A stretch of 38,638 nucleotides of DNA from an uncultured Bacteroidota bacterium (GTDB lineage: Bacteria > Bacteroidota > Bacteroidia > Chitinophagales > Chitinophagaceae). This document shows positions 31,746 through 38,638 of this stretch, one piece after another. The stretch is from NCBI GenBank assembly GCA_903881585.1, contig CAIRTW010000303.1, positions 1 through 38,638 of the forward strand, given 5' to 3'. Both the position numbers and the translations under genes were made by a program. The notes beneath the pieces were generated by a model. It was not told the DNA's origin. It saw nothing but the letters and a program-made list of their open reading frames with translations, and searched no databases. Numbering within the stretch: position 1 is the first letter of the stretch; every line of letters starts with the position of its first letter.

Positions 31746-33545
31746 ATGACGCTTTCCAGCCAGATAAAACACGCAGCCGAAGATGCATTGAAACATCTTT
31801 ACCCCGGCGTGGCCATAGATATATCCATGATAGGTGTAAACCAGACGAAGCCTGAGTTTACCGGTGATTATACTATAGTTTTATTTCCTTTTTTAAAGCT
31901 GCTGAAACAGAAGCCGGATGCTATAGGCAAGCAACTGGGCGACTACCTCCTGGATAAATCCGAAATGTTTTCATCTTATGAAATAGTAAGTGGCTTTCTG
32001 AACCTTTCTGTAAAAGACGGATGGTGGGTGTCTTTCCTGATGAACCATTTTACAGATGCACATTATGGCGAAAAGCCTAAGGCCGACCGCCGGGTGATGA
32101 TAGAATACTCATCGCCGAATACCAACAAGCCGCTGCACTTCGGGCACCTGCGCAATAATTTCCTTGGCGCTGCTATGGCAGAGATACTGAAAGCAACGGG
32201 CAACCAGGTAGTAAAGGCTAACCTGATCAATGACCGCGGCATCCACATCTGCAAGTCTATGATTGCCTGGATGATGTACGGCAACGGAGCAACACCCGAA
32301 AAAACCGGGATAAAAGGCGATCACCTTGTGGGCGACTATTATGTAAAGTTCAACGACGAATATAAAAAAGAGATCGCTGTTCTCGTAGAAAGGGGGATAG
32401 ATGAAAAAACCGCAGAAAAGGAAGCCTCCATAATGCGCGATGCACAAGACCTGCTGCGTAAGTGGGAGGCTGGCGATGAGCAAGTGCGCGAATTGTGGCA
32501 GATGATGAACGGCTGGGTGTATAAGGGCTTTGATGAGTCTTACAAACGGCTGGGCATATCATTTGATAAGGTATATTATGAAAGCGACACCTACCTGCTG
32601 GGCAAAAAAATAGTGGAAGAAGGGTTGCGTAAAAAAGTGCTCTTCAAAAAAGAAGATGGATCCGTATGGATAGATTTGACAGAGGATGGGCTCGATCAAA
32701 AATTACTGCTGCGTGGTGACGGCACCTCCGTATATATGACACAGGATCTGGGTACGGCAAAATTGAAGTACGATGAATTTAAGCTGAACCAGTCGGTATA
32801 TGTGATCGCAGATGAGCAGAACTATCATATACAGGTATTGAAGCTGATCATGAAAAAACTGGGCGAGCCATGTGCTGACGGCATATTCCATCTCTCTTAT
32901 GGCATGGTGGAATTACCAACCGGCAGAATGAAAAGCCGCGAAGGCACTGTTGTTGACGCTGATGACATGGTGAGCGAAATGATCAACCTCTCCAGGGAAC
33001 AGACCGAGCAAAGTGGCAAGACAGATGGCTTTTCGCAGGATGAATTAGTAAAGCTGTATGAGACAATAGGGATGGGTGCGCTGAAGTTTTACCTGCTGCG
33101 CGTGGACCCGAAGAAGAAAATGATCTTCGACCCGAAAGAATCGATAGACCTGCATGGCTATACGGCTACATTCATACAGTATGCTCATGCGCGCATATGC
33201 TCTATACTCAGAAAGGAAAACATAGCGCTGTCGCCAGACTGCACTAAATTTCAGTCTTTCGTGCAGACCTCCGACCTGGCGCTGCTGGAAAAAAAGATCA
33301 TACTGGCGCTGGAAGAATATCCTTTAATACTTTCGGAAGCTGCCGATGGGTTTAATCCTTCCTCTGTCTGCAATTACTCCTTCCAGCTGGCGCAAATGTT
33401 CAATACATTTTATGATGCCCACAGCATATCAAAGGCCGAAAGCGAAGAGAAAAAGCAACTGCGGCTGATGATCATTATTATGACTGCATCAGTATTGAGA
33501 CATGCTATGCACCTGATGGGTATAAAGCTGCCTGAGAAGATGTAG
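31746..33545 (+). CDS. argS: Arginyl-tRNA synthetase
   Basis: This 599-aa class I synthetase charges tRNA-Arg. The N-terminal tRNA-recognition domain (about 1-110) is followed by the catalytic signature SPNTNKPLHFGHLRNN, which contains HFGH, the HIGH motif. The KMSK-equivalent loop is GRMKSREGTVV in the second half, and the DALR-type anticodon-binding domain occupies about the last 130 residues with FIQYAHARICSILRK at its entry. The length is normal and the frame intact. The start MTLSSQIKHAAEDALKHLY matches the family. TATTTTTG at 31721-31728 is a possible -7 box; the nearest TTTG is only 14 bases upstream. A strong terminator follows the gene. Confidence 0.97.
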   Translation: MTLSSQIKHAAEDALKHLYPGVAIDISMIGVNQTKPEFTGDYTIVLFPFLKLLKQKPDAIGKQLGDYLLDKSEMFSSYEIVSGFLNLSVKDGWWVSFLMNHFTDAHYGEKPKADRRVMIEYSSPNTNKPLHFGHLRNNFLGAAMAEILKATGNQVVKANLINDRGIHICKSMIAWMMYGNGATPEKTGIKGDHLVGDYYVKFNDEYKKEIAVLVERGIDEKTAEKEASIMRDAQDLLRKWEAGDEQVRELWQMMNGWVYKGFDESYKRLGISFDKVYYESDTYLLGKKIVEEGLRKKVLFKKEDGSVWIDLTEDGLDQKLLLRGDGTSVYMTQDLGTAKLKYDEFKLNQSVYVIADEQNYHIQVLKLIMKKLGEPCADGIFHLSYGMVELPTGRMKSREGTVVDADDMVSEMINLSREQTEQSGKTDGFSQDELVKLYETIGMGALKFYLLRVDPKKKMIFDPKESIDLHGYTATFIQYAHARICSILRKENIALSPDCTKFQSFVQTSDLALLEKKIILALEEYPLILSEAADGFNPSSVCNYSFQLAQMFNTFYDAHSISKAESEEKKQLRLMIIIMTASVLRHAMHLMGIKLPEKM

Positions 33546-33602
33546 AGAGTGGTACTGTGTTATTTCATGGTCCCAGAGAAGGCAATTACTTTTTCAATAT
33601 TT

Positions 33603-33636
33603 ACCCGGCAGTTGCTCTTCGCATCTGCCGGGTTTT
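33603..33636 (+). terminator. Intrinsic terminator of argS
   Basis: ACCCGGCAG (33603-33611) and CTGCCGGGT (33625-33633) form a perfect 9-bp stem with a 13-base loop, followed by TTTTGCTTT. It separates argS from the efflux operon. Confidence 0.87.
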
Positions 33637-33661
33637 GCTTTAACTTTGTGTTGTTTTTTAT

Positions 33662-33679
33662 TTTAATCATTTGATTAAA
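33662..33679. promoter_or_regulatory. Palindromic operator upstream of the TetR gene
   Basis: TTTAATCATTTGATTAAA is a perfect palindrome (8-bp arms, 2-base centre). A related half-site, TTTAAATCA, follows at 33687-33695. The palindrome ends four bases before the -33 element of the promoter, as expected for a TetR autorepressor site. Confidence 0.6.
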
Positions 33680-33682
33680 TAA

Positions 33683-33715
33683 TTTGTTTAAATCAGTTTT
33701 TTAATTGTAGCTTTA
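33683..33715 (+). promoter_or_regulatory. Promoter of the efflux operon
   Basis: TTTG at 33683-33686, a 21-base spacer and TAGCTTTA at 33708-33715 (one base off TAnnTTTG) fit a Bacteroidota promoter. The ATG at 33725 is only nine bases further, so the leader would be very short. Confidence 0.5.
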
Positions 33716-33724
33716 TGGCAGGAA

Positions 33725-34354
33725 ATGAAGAAGAAACCTGAAATAGAGATCAGCGCCTCTACCGAGGATAAGATAAAAGAAGCGGCTCGTGTTGTGTTCA
33801 CTCGAAAGGGGTATGCGGCTACCCGCACCCGCGATATCGCAGAGGAGTCTGGTTTTAATCTTGCGCTCATCAATTATTATTTCAGGAGCAAAGAGAAGCT
33901 GTTTGATATCATTATGCTCGAGCATCTGCAACTGTTCATACATAGCATAATGGGTACTGTGAACGATCCGGGCACTAGTTTGCAAGAGAAGATAGAAGCG
34001 CTGGTAAGCCACTACATAGATATGCTGGTAAAGAACCCCAACATCCCGCTTTTTGTGCTCAATGAGATAAATGCAGATCCGCAAAAGTTGATTGAAAAGA
34101 TAGGGGTGCAGGGAGTGAACCGTAAAGAGCTGGTAATAGCAAAACAGTGGCGGGCTTTCGCTGCTGCGAATAAAATAGCTGTAAACCCGGTCCATATGTT
34201 AATGAATGTTGTTGCCCTCATTATTTTTCCGTTTGTTGGCAGCCCGGTCATTCGCAATCGGACTGGTCTGAGCATGGAGCAATTCAATGCGCTGATGGAA
34301 GAACGAAAAAAGCTGATACCTGTTTGGATAAATGCGATGATGCTGAGCAAATAG
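33725..34354 (+). CDS. TetR-family transcriptional regulator
   Basis: This 209-aa protein has an N-terminal helix-turn-helix (about 15-62: EAARVVFTRKGYAATRTRDIAEESGFNLALINYYF split by the turn, then RSKEKLFD) and a helical ligand-binding C-terminal domain, as in TetR repressors. It is the first gene of the efflux cluster, and regulators of this type usually repress the pump until an exported compound binds. A palindrome at 33662-33679 is the likely operator. The ATG at 33725 is preceded by GGCAGGAA, a weak ribosome-binding site. Ligand unknown. Confidence 0.92.
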   Translation: MKKKPEIEISASTEDKIKEAARVVFTRKGYAATRTRDIAEESGFNLALINYYFRSKEKLFDIIMLEHLQLFIHSIMGTVNDPGTSLQEKIEALVSHYIDMLVKNPNIPLFVLNEINADPQKLIEKIGVQGVNRKELVIAKQWRAFAAANKIAVNPVHMLMNVVALIIFPFVGSPVIRNRTGLSMEQFNALMEERKKLIPVWINAMMLSK

Positions 34355-34427
34355 CATGATGATCCTGGAAATAGTGCTGTGAACTAAACTATGTTTGAAC
34401 TTTTGTAGAAAAGCAGTCTGAAAAATT

Positions 34428-35747
34428 ATGTTTAAGAATATTCTACTCATCGCTTTTTTGCTGGCTTGTGGCCAGGCTGTTGAGGCGCAGGTTATCTTCC
34501 GGTCGCTGGAAGATGCCTGGAAATATGCCGATGCGCACAACATAACCATACTTACAGCAAAATACGAAGCCGAAAAAGCGCTTTATTCGAAGCGCACGTC
34601 ATACAGCGCTTTGCTGCCGCAAGTGAATGGTACCGCCTCTTATACGGATAACATACAACTGCCGGTAACAATTATACCCGGAGGTTTATTATCGCCTAAC
34701 TCACCAGGTGGCCCCATTAGTTTCGGGCAGCAGTATGCTTATGCAGCAGGTATCGCGGCGCAAATGAGCATACTGAATCTTCAAAGTATCTACAATGCGC
34801 AGATAGCAAAACAGACGGAAGAACTGAACAAGGTATCATTGGCTAATAACAGAAAAACCGTTTACCAGCAGGTGGCTACCCAGTTTTATTCCTACCTGCT
34901 GATGCAGGAAGCCTACCGGCTGGCCCGCCAATCCGCTAGCACGGCAGATTCTGTTTTTCAGTCGGTGGGCAATAAATATAAGGAAGGCACGGTGAACGAA
35001 GCTAACGTGGACGTTTCCAAATTGAATTTTGAACGCGCCCAGCAAAACGAGATATCTGCACGGTACCAAATGCTCACTGCCAGCAATAATTTAAAAGGCA
35101 TTCTGAACCTTTCGGTAAAAGACTCACTGGTGATCGAGTCTTCCCTTTCAGATAACCTGCAATTAGAAACGACTGCGTCTTTTCAGAAAGACCCTGCAAT
35201 ACTACTGGCCGATTACCAGCAGCGGATAAGCCTAAGCCAGTATAGGGCGGCCAATGGAGCGTTCGCGCCCACCCTGAATATATTGTACAACTACGCAGCC
35301 CAGCGCTTTGATAAAACATTAGAACCTTTTAGCGGAGCAATAGGCGCGGCAGGGTGGTTTCCTGCACAATATTGGTCACTGCAGGCTTCGATACCAATAT
35401 TTAGCAGCGGCAGCAGGTTGTTCTTGTCTAAGAGGAGTAAAATAGCCTGGAATGAAAGCGTGGCACAATACGAAAACGCGCAAAAACAATCTGCAATTAA
35501 TGACGAGAACATCCGGCTCAACTATGAGAAGGCGGTAGCGGTGCTTGGCAAAACAAAAGACGTAATGAACCTGTCTTTCGATAACTATACTCACATATCT
35601 TATCGCTATGAGGGTGGGATAGAGTCGATAGAAAGCCGGCTGAATGCATTCAAGGATTACATAGATTACCAGAACCAATACCTGAACAGCTTGTCGGATA
35701 TGCTCGTGCAGCTATACCAGTTAAAAATACGCCAACAATCATTTTGA
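34428..35747 (+). CDS. TolC-like outer membrane efflux channel
   Basis: This 439-aa protein has a signal peptide (about 1-21, ending AVEAQ). It has the two repeated halves of the outer membrane efflux protein family: a long helical hairpin with Q- and A-rich heptads (YNAQIAKQTEELNKVSLANNRKTVY), a barrel segment (LPQVNGTASYTDNIQLP), and the second copy around residues 255-420 (NGAFAPTLNILYNYA). It provides the outer membrane exit of the tripartite pump. A TATGTTTG box at 34390-34397 could be an additional internal promoter, 30 bases before the ATG, so expression might be partly independent of the TetR gene. The stop is followed after one base by the adaptor gene. Confidence 0.92.
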   Translation: MFKNILLIAFLLACGQAVEAQVIFRSLEDAWKYADAHNITILTAKYEAEKALYSKRTSYSALLPQVNGTASYTDNIQLPVTIIPGGLLSPNSPGGPISFGQQYAYAAGIAAQMSILNLQSIYNAQIAKQTEELNKVSLANNRKTVYQQVATQFYSYLLMQEAYRLARQSASTADSVFQSVGNKYKEGTVNEANVDVSKLNFERAQQNEISARYQMLTASNNLKGILNLSVKDSLVIESSLSDNLQLETTASFQKDPAILLADYQQRISLSQYRAANGAFAPTLNILYNYAAQRFDKTLEPFSGAIGAAGWFPAQYWSLQASIPIFSSGSRLFLSKRSKIAWNESVAQYENAQKQSAINDENIRLNYEKAVAVLGKTKDVMNLSFDNYTHISYRYEGGIESIESRLNAFKDYIDYQNQYLNSLSDMLVQLYQLKIRQQSF

Positions 35748-35748
35748 T

Positions 35749-36888
35749 ATGAAAAGACAACTTATTTTCCTGGCAGCATTAGCGTTGCTCTCGGTCACAG
35801 CATGCAAGCCGAAGTATGACTCCATCTCGCCTGTAGAAGCGCCGGTAACGGAAGCAGTGTTTGCATCGGGGAGTATTGAGCCAAAAGACGCCTATACGAT
35901 CACTTCTTTGTCCGATGGTTTTATTGTGCGCAGTTATGTGGTGGAGAATGACATTGTAAAAGACAGGCAGCTGCTGTTTCAGCTGGATAACAGACAACAA
36001 AACACGCAAGTGGCTATTGCCCGCACAAATACAGTGTATGCAAAGATCAATGCGGAAGACAACTCGCCCACTTTGCTGCAGGTGAAAGCCCAGATAGATG
36101 CTGCAAAAATTAAAATGCAAACTGATTCGATCAATCTGCAGCGATACAAGCATTTGTATACTACAAACTCCGTTTCCAAACAAGACCTGGACAATGCACA
36201 GCTCAACTATGAATCTTCTGCAAGCTCCTGGAAAGCCACTGTTGCAAACTACAATGCCACTGAAGACAAGGTGAAGCAGGACTATATTAACAGTCAGTCG
36301 CAGCTGCAAAATGCACAGGCAGGTAACCAATACTATGATCTTGTGGCGATAGGGCAGGGCAAGGTGTACCAGGTATTTAAGAAACAGGGAGACCTGGTGA
36401 GAAGGGGAGACCAGGTGGCGCAACTCGGCAACCCGGATTCAATAGTTATCAATCTGGATATAGATGAAGGGAGCATAAGTAAGGTGCAACTGGGCCAGCA
36501 GGTATTAGTAGAGCTGAACACCGAGAAAAATAAAACGTACGAAGCACGCATCAGCAAGATATATCCACACTTCAACGAGACTTCGCAGTCCTACAAAGTG
36601 GAAGCTCGGTTCCTGAAAGAAATGCCGGGGCTTATCTCCGGTACGCAGCTGCAGGCCAATATTATTACCAATAAAAAAGAGAAGGCAATGCTGATCCCTC
36701 ATGTGTATCTGGTGAATGGAAGTAAAGTGCTGGTACAGAAGGACAAAAAGATCGATTCTGTAACGATCACTACGGGTATTGTTTCTGATGACTGGATAGA
36801 GGTCCTGAGCGGGTTAACACTCAATGACAAAATAGTGAAAGAGAAGAATGCGGGTACTACAGGCAATACTATTTCGGTGCCGAAATAA
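35749..36888 (+). CDS. Periplasmic adaptor lipoprotein (HlyD/MacA type)
   Basis: This 379-aa membrane fusion protein has a lipoprotein signal with lipobox SVTAC, so Cys19 should be lipidated. It joins the inner membrane transporter to the TolC channel. Visible parts are a first barrel/lipoyl half (SIEPKDAYTITSLSDGFIV), a coiled-coil hairpin (about 95-200, with QRYKHLYTTNSVSKQDLDNAQ), the second lipoyl half (AIGQGKVYQVFKKQGDLV), a beta-barrel (LDIDEGSISKVQLGQQVLV) and a membrane-proximal end (SDDWIEVLSGL). It begins one base after the TolC-like gene, so the two are translationally linked. The lipid anchor in place of a membrane helix sets it apart from Escherichia coli MacA. Confidence 0.92.
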   Translation: MKRQLIFLAALALLSVTACKPKYDSISPVEAPVTEAVFASGSIEPKDAYTITSLSDGFIVRSYVVENDIVKDRQLLFQLDNRQQNTQVAIARTNTVYAKINAEDNSPTLLQVKAQIDAAKIKMQTDSINLQRYKHLYTTNSVSKQDLDNAQLNYESSASSWKATVANYNATEDKVKQDYINSQSQLQNAQAGNQYYDLVAIGQGKVYQVFKKQGDLVRRGDQVAQLGNPDSIVINLDIDEGSISKVQLGQQVLVELNTEKNKTYEARISKIYPHFNETSQSYKVEARFLKEMPGLISGTQLQANIITNKKEKAMLIPHVYLVNGSKVLVQKDKKIDSVTITTGIVSDDWIEVLSGLTLNDKIVKEKNAGTTGNTISVPK

Positions 36889-36893
36889 AACCC

Positions 36894-36930
36894 TTCCCCC
36901 TAACCTGCCTGCCGGCAGGCAGGAGGGGAA
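36894..36930. repeat. 20-bp perfect palindrome with flanking arms
   Basis: CCTGCCTGCCGGCAGGCAGG at 36904-36923 is fully self-complementary. The stem is continued by TTCCCC (36894-36899) and GGGGAA (36925-36930). It lies after the adaptor gene and before the permease gene, without a T tract. It looks like an interspersed intergenic repeat and may alter the ratio of the two parts of the operon. Confidence 0.7.
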
Positions 36931-37034
36931 CCATGAATTTAGCATAGGATAAATCTTCTGCTATTGAATACAATTTGACAATTTATTTTCAAAGGATGGC
37001 ATAAAAAACGGAATTTTTCTCACACATTCAAAAT

Positions 37035-37068
37035 AGGAGGAAGTCCCGCACATGCGGGATTGGGATTT
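37035..37068 (+). promoter_or_regulatory. Distant Shine-Dalgarno with hairpin before the permease gene
   Basis: AGGAGG at 37035-37040 is a full Shine-Dalgarno, rare in Bacteroidota, but lies 28 bases before ATG 37069. Between them TCCCGCACATGCGGGA (37044-37059) can fold into a hairpin that would bring the effective distance to about 12 bases. It may instead be part of a repeat. Confidence 0.4.
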
Positions 37069-38313
37069 ATGAAAATAAGTGTAAATACAGAAATAGCGAT
37101 CACCTACCTGTCGGCCAGGAAGAAGCAGACGGCCGTTGCTGCGCTGGGCGTAATGTTTGGTATCTCCATGTTTATTTTCATGCAGTCGCTGATGAAGGGC
37201 ACGAACGATTATTTTGAGAAGATGTCGTTCAACAGCACGCCCCACATACGCATGTACAGTGAGAATAAAGTTGCAGATACCCATATACTCACCGGCTACC
37301 TTACTGACCCTTCGGTTAAGATACTGACTAACCCTAAACAGCTGATACAAACGCAGGGACTGAACAATCCATATGGAATAATAAGGGAAATACAACGCAA
37401 TCCGCAGATCACAAATGTTACTCCTCAGGTGACTGCCGATGTTATATATACCAGCGGAAGTGTACAGATAAACGGCAATGTAGCAGGTGTAAATATTGAT
37501 CAGGAAGACAAGATGTTTGATGTGCAAAGCAATATGGTTGTGGGTGACCTCCACGATCTGAACCGTGTGAATAATGGCCTGCTCATAGGCAAGGGGGTTG
37601 CTGATAAGCTAAGCCTGCATGTAGGCGACAACATTACAGTTACATCTGGCACGGGCAGCCCCACTATCATGAAGGTTGTGGGCATATTTGCAACTACGGT
37701 AAAACAGATAGATGATACGAAGTCTTACGCCAATATTGTGCAGGCACAAAACCTGCTGGGTAAAGACAGGAGCTATGTTACAGATATAAAAATAAACCTG
37801 AAAGATTACAACAATGCGCCTGCAGTTGCGAGGGAACTGGAGACACTTACGGGTTACAAGGCGGAAGATTGGGTGAAAGCGAATGAACAGTTGAAGGCCG
37901 CGTTTAAGATAAGAGCAATCATACTCAACTCAGTGATCGGTGTGATACTCCTGGTCGCCGGGTTCGGGATATACAATATTCTGAACATGACCATCTATGA
38001 AAAAATAAAGGAGATAGCCATACTGAAAGCGCAGGGTTTTTCCGGGCAGGCTGTTACCAGCATCTTTTTGCAGCAGGCTATATACATCGGGGTTATGGGC
38101 GGCCTGGTAGGTATCACCTGCGGCTTCGGTATCACCTATATGGTATCAAGAATTTATATTGGCGCAGGCACGCTGAAGTATCTGCCGATGTCGTTTTACA
38201 TACCTCATTATATTGAAGCTGTGTGCTTCGGAATATTGACAACGGTGGCTGCGGGATATTTTCCGGCGCGCAAAGCATCTAAAGTGGACCCTGTAACTAT
38301 AATTCGCGGATAA
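37069..38313 (+). CDS. FtsX/MacB-like ABC transporter permease
   Basis: This is a 414-aa permease from ATG 37069; a TTG at 37060 would add three residues and is not needed. One membrane helix lies near residues 21-43, then a large periplasmic domain of the MacB type (about 44-280, with GVNIDQEDKMFDVQSNMVVG and TGSPTIMKVVGIFATTVKQ), then three helices near 283-307, 330-357 and 382-400. The segment KIKEIAILKAQGFSGQAV is the coupling motif of this family. It ends with PARKASKVDPVTIIRG, the usual FtsX/MacB ending. The stop overlaps the start of the ATPase gene by one base, so the two halves of the transporter are coupled; in Escherichia coli MacB they are one polypeptide. Confidence 0.93.
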   Translation: MKISVNTEIAITYLSARKKQTAVAALGVMFGISMFIFMQSLMKGTNDYFEKMSFNSTPHIRMYSENKVADTHILTGYLTDPSVKILTNPKQLIQTQGLNNPYGIIREIQRNPQITNVTPQVTADVIYTSGSVQINGNVAGVNIDQEDKMFDVQSNMVVGDLHDLNRVNNGLLIGKGVADKLSLHVGDNITVTSGTGSPTIMKVVGIFATTVKQIDDTKSYANIVQAQNLLGKDRSYVTDIKINLKDYNNAPAVARELETLTGYKAEDWVKANEQLKAAFKIRAIILNSVIGVILLVAGFGIYNILNMTIYEKIKEIAILKAQGFSGQAVTSIFLQQAIYIGVMGGLVGITCGFGITYMVSRIYIGAGTLKYLPMSFYIPHYIEAVCFGILTTVAAGYFPARKASKVDPVTIIRG

Positions 38314-38638
38314 TGGAAAGAGCATTGAAAGCAATCGGTATCAATAAAGTTTTTCACGAGGCAGTGAGTCTGCCTGTGCTGAAGAATGTATCGCTGGAGG
38401 TGAAGACCGGGGAGTTTGTTTCTATTGTGGGCAAGTCGGGCTGCGGTAAGTCAACACTGCTATACGTGCTCTCCACAATGGATACCGACTATGAAGGCCA
38501 GCTGGAAATAAATGAAACCAATGTTACCGGGAAATCGCTCAATGATCTTGCGCGCATCCGTAACGAATCAATAGGGTTTGTATTCCAGTTCCATTACCTG
38601 CTGCCGGATTTTACTTGTTTGAAAAATGTGATGATACC
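38313..38638 (+). CDS. ABC transporter ATPase, cut by the window edge
   Basis: The first 108 codons of an ABC ATPase of the MacB/LolD group are present. Visible are an aromatic-side start (MERALKAIGINKVFH), Walker A GKSGCGKST near residues 41-49, and the Q-loop FQFHYLLPDFT. The signature motif and Walker B lie beyond the window. The gene begins in the stop codon of the permease (ATGA-type overlap, TAATG). It powers the pump made by the preceding three genes. Confidence 0.93.
   Translation, partial: MERALKAIGINKVFHEAVSLPVLKNVSLEVKTGEFVSIVGKSGCGKSTLLYVLSTMDTDYEGQLEINETNVTGKSLNDLARIRNESIGFVFQFHYLLPDFTCLKNVMI

Noticed and set aside
1-38638. tRNA, rRNA, transposase or phage genes
   Set aside because: None was found by reading both strands; no GGTTCGAATCC-type T-arm or transposase motif was noticed.

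Overview
The window reads as chromosomal DNA of a member of the Bacteroidota, probably close to the Chitinophagaceae or Sphingobacteriia. The evidence is four or more secreted proteins with type IX secretion system (T9SS) C-terminal sorting domains, a PorP/SprF-type outer membrane protein with a PorE-like OmpA partner, an ftsK-lolA pair, and promoters of the Bacteroidota form TTTG-N(about 20)-TAnnTTTG. No rRNA, tRNA, CRISPR array or transposase was seen.

Region by region. Positions 1-715 hold no convincing gene but are rich in short palindromes, a recurring ATGCCCCA motif, a small GAATT tandem repeat, and a cluster of TTTGTCA half-sites that runs into the next start codon. 716-4058 is a translationally coupled pair of P-loop ATPases; the second adds a winged helix and an AT-rich TPR-like tail. 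This is the best candidate here for an uncharacterised system. 4095-7572 (minus) is ftsK followed by lolA. 7778-14661 (plus) is a T9SS surface module: a 1148-aa protein with a type B sorting domain, a PorP/SprF-family protein and a PorE-like OmpA protein. 14829-17184 holds prmA, plsY and a spermidine-synthase-like gene whose start codon is unclear. 17194-19184 (minus) is oxyR, with both redox cysteines, followed by an unknown membrane protein. 19396-30837 (minus) is a block of secreted proteins: a SprB-repeat protein, a C10 (streptopain) protease, a protein with an unrecognised beta-rich head, a reprolysin-like metalloprotease, and a small Cys/His-containing anchored protein. Two of these have different heads on nearly identical tails. 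31068-31475 (minus) is a stand-alone response regulator receiver. 31746-33545 is argS. 33725-38638 is an efflux operon: a TetR regulator, a TolC-like channel, a periplasmic adaptor lipoprotein, an FtsX/MacB-like permease and an ABC ATPase cut by the window edge.

How the genes fit together. The surface proteins should cross the inner membrane by Sec and the outer membrane by T9SS; the PorP/SprF and OmpA proteins probably serve the type B client next to them. The two proteases and the related proteins look like an extracellular degradative set. The TetR-led operon is a MacAB-TolC-like tripartite exporter with the ABC transporter split into permease and ATPase. The ATPase pair stands alone between the structured 5' region and a strong terminator; its role cannot be read from the sequence.
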